NCBI GenBank assembly: GCA_964510225.1
Contig: CAZEAN010000005.1
Span: 34,610-98,609, forward strand
From: CAZEAN01 sp964510225
GTDB taxonomy: Bacteria; Planctomycetota; Planctomycetia; Isosphaerales; Isosphaeraceae
DNA length: 64,000 bases
Direction of reading: 5' to 3'
The position numbers and the translations under genes are program-made. Numbering within the stretch: position 1 is the first letter of the stretch; each line of letters opens with the position of its first letter. Under the pieces are notes generated by a model. The model had not been told where the DNA came from and ran no database searches. It worked only from the letters and a program-made list of their open reading frames with translations. Below are positions 17,611-28,200 of this stretch, piece by piece.

Positions 17611-18019
17611 TCCCAGATAGCCTCGATTCCAGTCGGGACGATTCAGGAGTAAGTGGTCTTGAAGGACACGATCCTGAGTGGGGATCGCAAATGACCCTGC
17701 ATGGGGGCAAGGTACTTCAACAACGCTCATCGCTTCGGATGACGATACTCTGAGACTTGGCGGGCGGGAGTCTCTATCGTTTATTGAATCTGAAGCTTTG
17801 TCTTTTTCCTTCAATTATTTCTATCCTATCCGTCAGCTTAGGCACCCACAAGTACCCGACCGTGTTTTCGGATGATCCGAGGGACTAAATCGTTCTAACC
17901 CGATCGAGATCAGCCGAAACGGGAATATCAGGAGTGATTGGCTTCAACGAACGACGTCCCGACGGCCGATCTCACAATGTGAAGAAGTTTGCCATTCTTC
18001 CGTGATTAAGAGACTTGAG

Positions 18020-18793
18020 ATGTCGCCGTCGAATCATTCCACCACGAAAACTGACCTAGGAACATCAAAAGATGTAAGTCAGTTAGATTCTTACTGGAAC
18101 GGGGTTCGATCAGCACCAGCCGCGCTCTTTTTTGTTCTGCCAATGACTTTCGTCTACGAGTCGGCGATCGCGGCTCACGGTGGCGATTCGACTCTCCGGA
18201 CGGGTACCGACGCTTGGGTCGGAATACTGGGGACACGTTATGCTATTCCAGAGTGGACCGCGTCAGTCGCGTTGTCCTTCATCATCCTGATCCGAGCGTT
18301 TGCGGCTCGGCCACGCCCTATCTTTCGCCCTCGATGGCTTACGGGGATGGGGTTTGAAAGCCTGATTTTGGGTCTGGGCCTGCTGGGGATTTACTTCGTT
18401 TTCGATCAGTTGACTCTTCAACTCGATCAACAGGTTTTGCTATCGTCCGACCTAAGCGGAACGAATCGTCTCATCGGATTGCTCGGGGCCGGCCTCTTTG
18501 AGGAATTCTTGTTTCGACTGATTCTTTTCTCCGGTGTCGAATCGTTGCTGTCGTGGCTCCGAGTTCCCAAGGTCGCTTCGGTTTTGGTTGCCTCTTGCAG
18601 TTCAGCATTGTTGTTCGCCTCCGCTCACAATTTCGGAATGACACCAGAGGACTTCGATTGTTTCCTCTTTACGTTCCGTACACTCGCAGGATTATATTTT
18701 GCGGCGGTCTACCAAATTCGAGGCTTTGGAGTCGTCGTTGGAACACATGTTGCTTATGATTTTATTGTTGCCGCTGTTTTTGGATTACCTTGA
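18020..18793 (+). CDS. CPBP-family intramembrane metalloprotease (Abi/Rce1-like)
   Basis: 257 residues from ATG 18020; an in-frame GTG at 18002 is the alternative, but AAGAGA lies at a suitable distance from the ATG. About seven membrane helices. The family motifs are GLFEEFLFR (motif 1, paired glutamates and arginine), then ASAHNFG (motif 2 histidine) and the late GTHVAYDFI (motif 3 histidine, with D in place of the usual N). In other bacteria these proteins cleave or modify membrane substrates or give bacteriocin immunity; the substrate here is unknown. The next gene begins 24 bases after the stop, so the two are probably co-transcribed. Confidence 0.85.
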   Translation: MSPSNHSTTKTDLGTSKDVSQLDSYWNGVRSAPAALFFVLPMTFVYESAIAAHGGDSTLRTGTDAWVGILGTRYAIPEWTASVALSFIILIRAFAARPRPIFRPRWLTGMGFESLILGLGLLGIYFVFDQLTLQLDQQVLLSSDLSGTNRLIGLLGAGLFEEFLFRLILFSGVESLLSWLRVPKVASVLVASCSSALLFASAHNFGMTPEDFDCFLFTFRTLAGLYFAAVYQIRGFGVVVGTHVAYDFIVAAVFGLP

Positions 18794-18817
18794 CCAAACC
18801 TGGGCTGGTGAACGCTG

Positions 18818-19708
18818 TTGAAGTTTTTGCACCTTTCTGATATTCATGTGTGGAAGTACGATGTGCACCCGCGACGACTCCTCGGTAAACGCGCTGTTGG
18901 GATGTTCGAACTGATCTCGGGCCGAGCGCGGAAATTCCGTTTAGAAAAGCTCGGAGAGGTCGTGGACCGCGCTGTTGGAGTCGGTGCTGACCATGTCTTG
19001 ATCACGGGAGACCTCACGACGACTTCGTTGCCGCGGGAATTTGAAGAAGCTGAGCAAGCACTAGAGCCGCTTTGCTTGGAACCATCTCGTGTCACGATGA
19101 TTCCGGGGAACCACGACCGCTACACAGCGGCCTCGGTTCGGACTCGAGCGTTTGAAAGGTACTTCGGTGCGTTTGCACCTTCGACAACGTACCCTTGGCT
19201 CCGCCATCTCGGAGAGGAGACCGCAGTCCTAGGTCTCGACGCGACCCGTTCTCACCTGACCGCGACAGGGCTCATTACTGCCGATCAATTCGAGCGTGCT
19301 CAGGCACTGATTCGAGACGAAGCCAGTTCGATCAATCGCTTGATCATCGCCTGCCACTATCCCGTGGTCGCTCCCGAGCAGTACCGTTCTGAACTCCACA
19401 AGAAACGGATGATCAACTTTGAGGCCATTGCCGACTGGCTCGCGAGTCTACCACCACACCTCTACTGTTGCGGCCACGTCCATGCTGCCTGGGCATTTCG
19501 TCCTGGCACGATCCCTCGTCAAGTCTGCCTCAACGCAGGAGCACCGTTGCTCCGCGACCCCACTGGCCTCCGTCCTCCCGGCTTCCTCGAAATCGATCTC
19601 GAAGGTCCCCTAGTAACTGTCCAACACCATGCCTGTGTCAACGACCAGTGGACCATCATCCCGCTTCTGAAGAACCTGCCACTCTTTGGTTCTCTGAACT
19701 CCCTCTGA
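18818..19708 (+). CDS. Calcineurin-like metallophosphoesterase
   Basis: 296 residues from TTG 18818. All binuclear metal motifs are present: DIH (Asp8, His10), GDL, GNHD, a late ACHYP histidine and GHVH near the C-terminus. The size and spacing resemble the Icc/CpdA cyclic-nucleotide phosphodiesterase branch, but the substrate cannot be read from the sequence. It has no signal peptide, so it is cytoplasmic. It follows the CPBP protease closely and converges on the aldehyde dehydrogenase. Confidence 0.88.
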   Translation: MKFLHLSDIHVWKYDVHPRRLLGKRAVGMFELISGRARKFRLEKLGEVVDRAVGVGADHVLITGDLTTTSLPREFEEAEQALEPLCLEPSRVTMIPGNHDRYTAASVRTRAFERYFGAFAPSTTYPWLRHLGEETAVLGLDATRSHLTATGLITADQFERAQALIRDEASSINRLIIACHYPVVAPEQYRSELHKKRMINFEAIADWLASLPPHLYCCGHVHAAWAFRPGTIPRQVCLNAGAPLLRDPTGLRPPGFLEIDLEGPLVTVQHHACVNDQWTIIPLLKNLPLFGSLNSL

Positions 19709-19762
19709 ATCTGATCAATCGCCTCAATTGCATGTGCATGTTTTGCTGTTCTGCTCCCAAAA

Positions 19763-19793
19763 CGGCTGTGGCAAGACCAACGTACCACAGCCG
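19763..19793. terminator. Hairpin between convergent genes
   Basis: CGGCTGTGG (19763-19771) and CCACAGCCG (19785-19793) form a perfect 9-bp stem with a 13-base loop. It sits in the 118-base gap between two convergent genes, where a shared bidirectional terminator is expected. There is no U-run on either side, so termination may need a factor. Confidence 0.5.
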
Positions 19794-19826
19794 AGATCAA
19801 GAATTACCTACGTTCGTTTGGATAGG

Positions 19827-21263
19827 TTACTGATAACGCAAGTAGACCGTCTTGCGTCGGAGGAAGTGATCAAGGCCGTATTTACCGTCGTCGCCGCCGA
19901 TTCCGGACTCTTTCCAGCCGGTGTGGTAACCGTGGATCGACTCACCCGGTCCTCGGTTGATATAGAGTTCGCCGACCTCCATGTCGCGGACCGCACGCAT
20001 GATCCGGTTCATGTCGTTGGTGAAGAGGTAGCCGGCGAGGCCGTAACGACTGTCGTTAGCCAACTCGATTCCTTCATCGAAGTCGCCAAACTCCATGATC
20101 GGGACTACGGGGCCGAATATCTCCTGCTGCATGATGTCCATGTTCTGGCGGACATTGGTCAAGACCGTTGGCTCGAACCAGTAGCCCTTCTCGTACCCAG
20201 AACCGGTCAACCGACCGCCGCCAAGTCTTGCTGCAGCACCATCGGCGATTGCCTTGCTGACGTACTGCTCAACCTTCTCGAGTTCGATCTTGCTGACCTT
20301 CGGGCCGAGCTGAGTTCCTTCGGTCAATGGGTTGCCGACCTTCATCTCCTGAACCTTGGCAATGAAGCGGTCGATAAATTCGCCCGCGATTGCCTTATGG
20401 ACATAGGTTCGTTCGTTGGCGATGCAGATTTGCCCACAATTGAGAAATCGGGAGAAGATCGCAGTATCGACGGCATCCTCCAGATCGCAATCGTCCATCA
20501 CGATGAATGGCGCCTTGCCCCCCATTTCGAGCGAAACCATCGTTACGTTGTCGGCAGCGATCTTGGAGATCAACTTGCCGGTAGGCACACTCCCTGTAAA
20601 GCTAATTACGCCCGGAATGTTGCTTCGGACCAAGGCGTCGCCGACTGTCTCGCCAGGGCCAGTAACTACGTTGAAAATCCCTGGGGGCACGCCGGCTTCC
20701 TCGGCGAGCTTGGCCAGCTCAATTGCCGAAATCGGGGTGTCTTCATGAGGTTTTAGGACGAGAGCGTTTCCGGCGATTAAGGCTGGGGCGATCTTCCGGA
20801 CCGCTACCGCGAAGGGGAAGTTCCAGGCGATGATCCCGACGGCGACACCGACCGGCTGCGGGACAATCCAGAGCTGTTCGTTGGGACGGTCAGCGGAGAG
20901 GATATCACCGTCGATCCGGCGGTCGAATTCGGCGTAGTAGCGGAACCAAGAGTTCCCGAAATCGACTTCGCCATAGGCTTCGTGAAGCGGCTTGCCGACT
21001 TCTTGCGCCAATAATCGGGCGAAGTGATCGCGCTTGGCGTCGACGAGATCGGCCCACTTCCGCAAGACCTTTCCTCGCTCAACGCCGGTCAAGCGACCCC
21101 AGGCCTTCTGCGCTTTCTTGGCAGCTTGCAAGGTTTCCTGAACCTGCGCAACCGACGCCACCGGCACACTCCCAATCGACTCTTCCGTCGCGGGGTTCAG
21201 GACATCAATTCCTTGATCTCCACCGACCCACTGACCATTCAAGTACATGCTGTGCGTTGACAT
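19827..21263 (-). CDS. aldA: NAD(P)-dependent aldehyde dehydrogenase, lactaldehyde/glycolaldehyde type
   Basis: 478 residues of the ALDH superfamily. Catalytic residues are Asn148 (IIAWNFPF), the general base Glu246 (SLEMGGKAPFIV) and the nucleophile Cys280 (NCGQIC). The Rossmann loop FTGSVPTG is near 222-229. The C-terminal region (ELYINRGPGESIHGYHTGWK, then SGIGGDDGKYGL) closely resembles E. coli AldA, which oxidises L-lactaldehyde from fucose and rhamnose and also glycolaldehyde. The symbol is therefore by resemblance. No sugar-deoxy pathway genes lie nearby. It runs alone on the minus strand. Confidence 0.85.
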   Translation of the reverse strand: MSTHSMYLNGQWVGGDQGIDVLNPATEESIGSVPVASVAQVQETLQAAKKAQKAWGRLTGVERGKVLRKWADLVDAKRDHFARLLAQEVGKPLHEAYGEVDFGNSWFRYYAEFDRRIDGDILSADRPNEQLWIVPQPVGVAVGIIAWNFPFAVAVRKIAPALIAGNALVLKPHEDTPISAIELAKLAEEAGVPPGIFNVVTGPGETVGDALVRSNIPGVISFTGSVPTGKLISKIAADNVTMVSLEMGGKAPFIVMDDCDLEDAVDTAIFSRFLNCGQICIANERTYVHKAIAGEFIDRFIAKVQEMKVGNPLTEGTQLGPKVSKIELEKVEQYVSKAIADGAAARLGGGRLTGSGYEKGYWFEPTVLTNVRQNMDIMQQEIFGPVVPIMEFGDFDEGIELANDSRYGLAGYLFTNDMNRIMRAVRDMEVGELYINRGPGESIHGYHTGWKESGIGGDDGKYGLDHFLRRKTVYLRYQ

Positions 21264-21466
21264 TGATTTGATTCCTGTGCGTAGCAGACCTCGATTCCGG
21301 GAGAGGGACCATCCGCCGAAAGAAACCGGCGGAATGATCTACTCCGAGCATCCTACCGCGACCCGAAGCTTGATTCAGCCAGCCGATCCCAGAAATCGTC
21401 AGTCTTAATTGGAATGAGTTCTTGGGATGCTAGCCAATGACTCCGGCCGCTCATGAAGGATTCCCC

Positions 21467-24031
21467 TTACCCATGAAGGGGGGTGGTAATGCTCCGAGAG
21501 CGAAGTCGATCGATCACGCGCTGATCTCGGAGATAATAAAGATGTCCACCGATCCCGTCCCGCCCGACTCCAACGGGTACATTTTCGACGAGGGTTCCCG
21601 AAGGATCAGAAATCCAACGGCCGACATAGTCATCTATTCTGTATATATTGGTCCATCGAGGCAAGAAAGGTTGCTTTCCGCGTTCGAGGGCCTCACGTAG
21701 ATTCCGCCACCGATCGTGGTTCAGCTCAGGGTAGAGGTGTGGGAAGTAGTGCTGATAGATGTGGGTAAATGGCGAGCCCATCGTGACAAACCGGACGGAA
21801 TCGAAGGCACCGAGCGATTCGCGGAGGCTGGATGCGTTGAGTGCTCCAATTGCGGCCATCGTGCCCTGGCTATGGCTGATGAGGATGAGGTCGCACGTAA
21901 TTCCAGCTTCTTTGACCAATCTCGAAAGATGACGAATCGAGGCTTCTACGCGTTTTTGGATCGCCCGCCGTACGGGAAACGAACGCAGTGTTTCGTTTGC
22001 GAAAGTACGAACATTGATGAGGACTTCATCATCATTCACTCCTCGCCCGACCTCGGGTGTTATGGCAAGATCACTTTCTATTCGCCTTCCGTAGGCGTCG
22101 AACACACGTGTTTTCACCAAAGGCCGGTGATCCTCGAGCATCTTTTCCTGAAAGGCCACGAGAGATTCGCCCTGTTCCGGAAGGTTGCCGTCCACTACGT
22201 AGTCGAATTCGATTCCCTGAGTGCGTTCTGATTTCTTCGACTCGAAGTAAAAGTGGTTGACGACATCGAAGACCAGATCAAGGGCTGAGCGGATGTAGCT
22301 GAACAAAAACCGGCCCGCAAGAGGAAGCCCAGCGAGTACGAAGGCTGACAGGTAGGCGTTGACATTCGAAAGAGCCTTCAAGAACGGGTGAACATCCTCT
22401 ACCTCGTCTGAGATTAGCTTCTGGACATTCCAAACGAGGATAGCGACTACCGCGACGTAGATGATGACCAGGATCCACTGAAGATAGGGATTGACGATCA
22501 AACGCATCCCTCCTCCTTGGTCATGACGGCTCGGGAATCGCGCTCTCCGACGGCCCCAGATCCCCAGGATTACACCAACGCTAAGTACAAGCAGGACAAG
22601 GAGCAACGATTCGATCGCCGATGTGGCGCGGTCGAAGAGGCTCTGGTACGCGACGTCGAAGTCGCTATTCGTCGGCACAATGGCATTGATCGCCATCCAA
22701 ATGAGAGGGATGACGAGAGACCAACTGAACGCCATCGCGGCTGGCAAGACACATGCGACCGCCAAGGAATCGAGCGCGTACTTCCACTGGTGCTTATCTG
22801 GTTCATCTCGCCACAAACGACGCCATAAGAGTTGGAAGACCACCAATAGCCAGCAAACGAACATAAGTAAGATTGTCGATGCTATCACCAATCGAAGTAT
22901 GATCAATGCAAAAACTAGGAGTTCGCCATAGAAGATCAGCCCTGGCTCGATTGCTGCGATGCTGACGAGCCATTCTCGAGCCGGGGTAAAACTCATGGCG
23001 AGGGCAAGCAAGAACACAATCGTGCTGATGATGCCGAAACTTACACCGATCAGCCTGAAAATCTGATTCGTACGCATTACCCAACAGATACTTAGTGTCA
23101 AGAAGGCACAAACCGTAACCATAAGCAAAGTGACACGATCACCCCCGAGAGGGTGTTCGACGTGGTAAGGGCCGTCATCCCTGAGGATCGTCGTAACATG
23201 CTGGATGACCTCCTCCTCGTCCTCGGGCGGGATGTTCTCGATTTCCCACATCCCGTCGAGCTTACGCACAAGACGACCAAGTTCGTATTGGCGCCGCTCT
23301 CGAAGTGGTTTCGCGACGTCCTCGAATAGACTTGCTTCACTCACTTCTACCTGTAGTCCATCACTTTTGATTATTCGAAAATAAAGCGCCCTCTTAGGGG
23401 AATTGCCTCGTCCGACAATTACGTACCCTTTCGATTCCTCGCCTTGCTGTGGTGGAGGAAGCGTCTTGGCGTTTATTGGGAGTTCGTCGGGGGTCGCTAT
23501 GTCGGGGAAGAGCAGGAGACGAGATCCTGAGTAAGGTGCATGAAGACTGTAGAGGAAATCGCAAGCCACGGCGCCGATATAGAGGGAAAGAAGGAGGAGG
23601 TGGATCGCGACGAGTGGGCCGATGATCAGCCTTGAGGCGAGCAGCCCTGCCCACTGGAGGAAACGAGCGGAAAATGTCCCGATCCCGTCGACAGACTGGT
23701 GGGCGATGTAGCGGAGGCCGAAGAGTAGCCCAAACGCTCCACCGATGATTCCGAAGAGATCATTGCGAAGGCTCGAGAGGTCCGACCAGTTGACCTCAGC
23801 GACGGTCACTGGCCGATCGACAACCTTAAACAAAGGTAACTTAAATGCTCGTATATTTCTCTCGTCTGCCTGGTTTTCCGAGACTTCGCGGATCCAATGG
23901 GTCTCTTCCTTTACTGCGATTGGTGTCCGTTCGGTTGCGCCCTCAATGAGCTCTCGAGCGGATTCGCCAGGTTCTGGGTCGCCTATCCCATGGACATAAA
24001 GATATAAGGTTTCTCGATCGGGTGATGCCAT
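21467..24031 (-). CDS. Large polytopic membrane protein with terminal alpha/beta-hydrolase domain
   Basis: 854 residues. It starts with LYLYVHGIGDPEPGES, the first strand and HG oxyanion motif of an alpha/beta hydrolase. It is then interrupted by a long membrane region with roughly eight to ten helices (about 95-170, 300-350, 365-470 and 500-560). The hydrolase core resumes near 700 with LILISHSQGTMAA, a GxSxG-like nucleophile elbow where the first Gly is Ser. Late acidic and histidine candidates are in NIYRIDDYVGRW and GGHLYYL. A hydrolase fold split by a membrane module is unusual. It may act on membrane lipids or glycans; no family name can be given. It is monocistronic. Confidence 0.7.
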   Translation of the reverse strand: MASPDRETLYLYVHGIGDPEPGESARELIEGATERTPIAVKEETHWIREVSENQADERNIRAFKLPLFKVVDRPVTVAEVNWSDLSSLRNDLFGIIGGAFGLLFGLRYIAHQSVDGIGTFSARFLQWAGLLASRLIIGPLVAIHLLLLSLYIGAVACDFLYSLHAPYSGSRLLLFPDIATPDELPINAKTLPPPQQGEESKGYVIVGRGNSPKRALYFRIIKSDGLQVEVSEASLFEDVAKPLRERRQYELGRLVRKLDGMWEIENIPPEDEEEVIQHVTTILRDDGPYHVEHPLGGDRVTLLMVTVCAFLTLSICWVMRTNQIFRLIGVSFGIISTIVFLLALAMSFTPAREWLVSIAAIEPGLIFYGELLVFALIILRLVIASTILLMFVCWLLVVFQLLWRRLWRDEPDKHQWKYALDSLAVACVLPAAMAFSWSLVIPLIWMAINAIVPTNSDFDVAYQSLFDRATSAIESLLLVLLVLSVGVILGIWGRRRARFPSRHDQGGGMRLIVNPYLQWILVIIYVAVVAILVWNVQKLISDEVEDVHPFLKALSNVNAYLSAFVLAGLPLAGRFLFSYIRSALDLVFDVVNHFYFESKKSERTQGIEFDYVVDGNLPEQGESLVAFQEKMLEDHRPLVKTRVFDAYGRRIESDLAITPEVGRGVNDDEVLINVRTFANETLRSFPVRRAIQKRVEASIRHLSRLVKEAGITCDLILISHSQGTMAAIGALNASSLRESLGAFDSVRFVTMGSPFTHIYQHYFPHLYPELNHDRWRNLREALERGKQPFLPRWTNIYRIDDYVGRWISDPSGTLVENVPVGVGRDGIGGHLYYLRDQRVIDRLRSRSITTPLHG

Positions 24032-24466
24032 ATTGTCCTCAGATCAATGTATTACGGTGACCGCGACAGATTCTGGCGACTTGGGAGGGGTCGTGACTGT
24101 AGGAGGCGGAACTACCATGATCCACGATGCGAAAAACAAAGGAGGTGGATCATCGACGCATCAGTCGCGACGCACACGTCGTGAGGGCATCTTACCCTCT
24201 CCCTCCCCGTCGAGGAAGAATCTTATCCAGGCGCCGCCGCCCACCCAGTCGAGTTTCGTTGCGTGCTCAACTGCACTGCCAGGGTGGGCGGAGCTGGCGA
24301 ACGTTGCCGCCTGAAACTCGAACATCGCACGAGACAACAACGGGTGGCGATACCCTGCCAAACGCCTGAATCGCCATCGGTACCCCGTGAACTGGCTCCA
24401 AAATCTACCGATCTCCGCTTCCCTCGGCGGATACCGAGAAGACAACCCGGAATCTGTGACGGTTAG
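24032..24466. other. Intergenic region, no gene seen
   Basis: This lies upstream of the membrane hydrolase and before the Tudor-like pseudogene. Open frames on both strands here are arginine- and proline-rich translations of GC-rich sequence without coding character. The minus-strand reading that contains FFLDGEGEGKMPS might belong to an old dispersed repeat, but I cannot support this from one copy. Confidence 0.4.
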
Positions 24467-25195
24467 ATGTTTCTTATCGCATCAACAGTGAAGAGGAATA
24501 GGTCTGTGTATTCTTATGTGTCGATTTTGGCAGTGCTACTAGCAGTGGGGTTTTTGAGTTTGGGACTTGGTCTGATTGGAGCACAGTCAAAAATTGTGAC
24601 CAGTGTAGCCTACACCATCTACTGAATTGCACTTATGGGTGCGGTTGCTGGAGCGATCGTCGGCAAGGATCGGATAAAAGCGTTCTGTGTCGGTCTGGTG
24701 GTCTTTTGTTGTGGGTTACGAGACTTTGTCTAGCCCGGCAGAGACATCGAGTGCTCTCGCAGCGGGATTGTTACCCCTTCAACTGCAGACTTAACGGACT
24801 CCGAGGTGGAGTATGGCAGTAAGCACAGAACAGCAGAAATTGGGGATTTGTTTTCTTACGGAGTTCTTGATCAATTGAATCACCGAGGTTTTCCGTCGAC
24901 AGCATGGGTAGGCGATCGAGTTCCTGCACGTTGGACGAACGGCTTGTACTATCCAGGTACGGTTCAGTCGACGGAGGGTAGGATCTATGTCATCCAGTAG
25001 GACGATGGTTCAGAACCATTAGCTGTTCTTCCCACAGCGATTCTAAGACAAACGCATTACATCGTTACGACATGCCATTGTGTGTTTGGCCTGTTGGTAG
25101 GGTTCGGGGGAGATTGCACCGGGCGTTGGATTTACGCCCGGTCGCAACGCGAAAAGAACCATTCGAATGTTCGCGGCAACAGGCCGAGAACCTGA
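24467..25195 (+). pseudogene. Membrane protein with Tudor/Agenet-like domain, three in-frame stops
   Basis: One reading frame runs from ATG 24467 to TGA 25193-25195 and is interrupted only by TGA 24623-24625, TAG 24731-24733 and TAG 24998-25000. The pieces make sense together. Two hydrophobic helices come first (VSILAVLLAVGFLSLGLG and, after the first stop, LMGAVAGAIVG with a following hydrophobic stretch). A linker follows, then WVGDRVPARWTNGLYYPGTV and, across the third stop, DDGSEPLAVLPTAIL. That last part is a small beta-barrel motif of Tudor/Agenet type, which in bacteria is found in short membrane-linked proteins. No frameshift is needed. The tail after about 25060 may not be part of the original protein. 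Confidence 0.75.
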
Positions 25196-25248
25196 CGAGT
25201 TTCTCCACCTATTCTTCCCTGAAGAACATCAAAGGTTGCTCAGTCTGG

Positions 25249-28200
25249 TCAGCTGACACTCAAGGGTTCAGGCGTGGAGAGTCCAGGGGATGCTTCCAGT
25301 TCAGGTTCGGCCGACGGTTTGCGGAAGCTCCTGAATGACTCAACAACTCGATCACGTGCGTCAAGTGCAAGGTTAAAGAGCACAGGGACGAGGATTAGCG
25401 TGAACAAGGTCGACGCGATCAAACCACCCAGGACAACCGAACCGAGACCTCGGTACAGCTCGCTCCCAGCTCCAGGAAAGAGCACCAGAGGTAAGAGGCC
25501 CAAGACAGTAGTGGTGGTGGTCATGAAGATTGGCCGGATCCGACTCCGGAGACTCTCCCTGATTGCTTCATTCCGAGAGACGCCCGATCGGATGAGGTTG
25601 AGTGATTGATGGACGATCAAGATGGGGTTGTTCACTACGGTTCCGATCAAGATCACAAACCCGAGCATGGTGAGGACGTCGAGAGATTGCAGCACAAACA
25701 AGTTCAAGAGCTTGAGGCCCGCAAATCCTCCGATCGCACCCAACGGTACACTCAGAATGATAACCAACGGATAAAGCCACGACTCAAAGAGGGCGGCCAT
25801 CAGCAGGTAGGTGATGAGCAGGGCAAGAACGAGATTGAACCAGAGCGACCTCCAAGTCTCTGAAAGCTTATCGGCTGTCCCGGAGAGATTGATCCTATAG
25901 GCACTCCCCAGGTCTTCTGACATCACGAGGGGTTGGACAATTTCCGAGCTGATCAAATTCATTGCCTCTTCGAGAGCCATCGCGGGTGGTGGTGTCACTT
26001 CGATTGTGACCGCACGTTGTCGTTCCCGATGGTTGACTTGCTCGGGACCGCTGGACAGTTTCACCTGAGCGACGGCGTTAAGTGGTACGAGTTGACCATC
26101 TGGGGCAGCGAGGACCAGCGATTCGAGGTCTTGGGTCCGGTTCGCGAAACGCTCCTGGCCGATGATCGTCAGATCAATTTTATCGCCGCCTCGGTAGTAG
26201 TCGCTGGCATAGGCACCATCAACGAGCGCATCGACGGTGTAGCCAAGTTCCGCGGCATCGATTCCTAAATCAGCTGCTTGTTCCCATTTGGGGAGTACAT
26301 GGACTTCGGGACTGGAGAGATCGAGACTCGGGATGGGACGAGCCTGCGCCTCAGGGATCAATTGCTTGACCTTCCCTAAGACTTGACCACCAAGACCGAC
26401 CAGAGTTTCCAGCTCCGGACCAACGATCTCGATCTCTACCGTCCGTCCCGCAGTCAGTCCTTGCTCAAAGAGGCTGGATTGCTTAGCGATGACAAAGATC
26501 CCAGGGATGTCCTTACTAATACTCTGCATCAGAGGAACGAGTTCTCCCGCTCGGAGAGGTTCGGTTGATCGGATCCCCATAAAGATGGAGCGACCGCGGG
26601 CAACATAGAAAAAGTCACCAATTGCAGGGTAGTCCAACGCCTTGGCTTCGGGTGTGCCAGGGTCGACATCCCAATAGGGTTGGAGTGCTGTCTGGATCTG
26701 TTCACCCATCTCAACCATCTGGTCAATGTTGTAACCCGGAGGCGGTTGGATGATCCCGATCACTAGATTACGGTTGCCAGACGGCAGATACTCCACCTTG
26801 GGTAGCAACGCTAGACTACCGAGGATCGATAACCCAACGAGAAGCCCGGCAGCTGCAATCCGTCGGAGTGTACTCTCTTGAAGCCAGCCAAGAAATCGAT
26901 TGACCGACGCCACAAAGCCAGCACCAAGGGTGTCGATCGATCGAAGGATTCCCTTCCCCTGGTCCTTAGGAGGGTGGGGTACTCCATTGGATGCGGCCCC
27001 GTTTGTAACAACACCATTCGCTGCGGTTGATCTTGCGGATCGTTGCTTCAGAATTCCAGCAGCGGCAGTGGGGATCACAATGACCGATACGAGCAGTGAG
27101 AGGCCGACCGCAGCGCTAATTGCGAGTGCGATGTCGCGGAAGAGCTGACCCGCTTCTTCCTGGATGAAGATAACGGGCAAGAAGACTGCGAGGGTCGTCA
27201 AGGTTGACGAAAGGACTGCCCCCCAAACCTCTCTCGTTCCGTTAACGGCCGCACGTAATCTGTCTTCACCTCGCTGTTAGTGTTGATAGATATTTTCGAG
27301 TACCACGACCGCGTTGTCCACGAGCATTCCAACCGCGAACGCCATCCCGGCGAGACTAATGACGTTGAGCGAGCGCCCGAGAAGGCTCAAGATGAGGAAT
27401 GTGCCGATAATGCTGGTCGGAATCGCGAGACCAATAATGAGCGTAGAACGACCACTCCGGAGGAAGAGCAACAGCACACAGACCGTGAGTAGGCCACCAA
27501 TCACGATGTTATTGCGGACAAGGCCGATTGCGGAGTCGATGTAATCGGTCTCATCGTAAACTTGCATCAACTCCAGACCTCGGCTCGCCAGGATCCCGTC
27601 GTTGAGTTCTCCACGTGCCGCACGGAGGCCGTCCATCACATCAAGGACATTCGCGCCGGTCTCCCGCTGTGCGTTGATGGCGATTACGGAGGTCCCGTAG
27701 CGTCGGACAATGCCATCGGGTTTCTTGTAGCCGATCTGGACATCAGCGACGTCGCGGATGTAGACCGGCGCATCGTCGCGTCGTGCGATAATGAGGGATT
27801 CGACTTGTTCGGGACTCCGGAGTCGACCGAGTGTCCGGACGACATAGCGTCGTTTCCCTTCCCAAAAATCGCCCCCCGAGGTATCAACATTTTGCCCTCG
27901 TAACGACGCTCTGACCTCGGCGATCGTGAGCTGACGAGCTGCGAGGCGTCCCGGGTCGACTACCACCTGCATTTCAACTTCACGGCCGCCGAAGACGTTC
28001 GAATTGGAGACCCCCTCGACTTGTTCGAAACGGGACTCGATGACATCCTCGGCAAATTTCCGAAGCTTGGTGATGTCGATTTTTGGTGGCATAAGTTCTG
28101 CCAATTGAGGATTCTCTTCAGCAGCAAGCTGAAGCCGCCTCATCTGGAGTCCGATATGGTCTGTGCTCAATGCAGCACGGAGGTCCTCCGCAGCCTCTGG

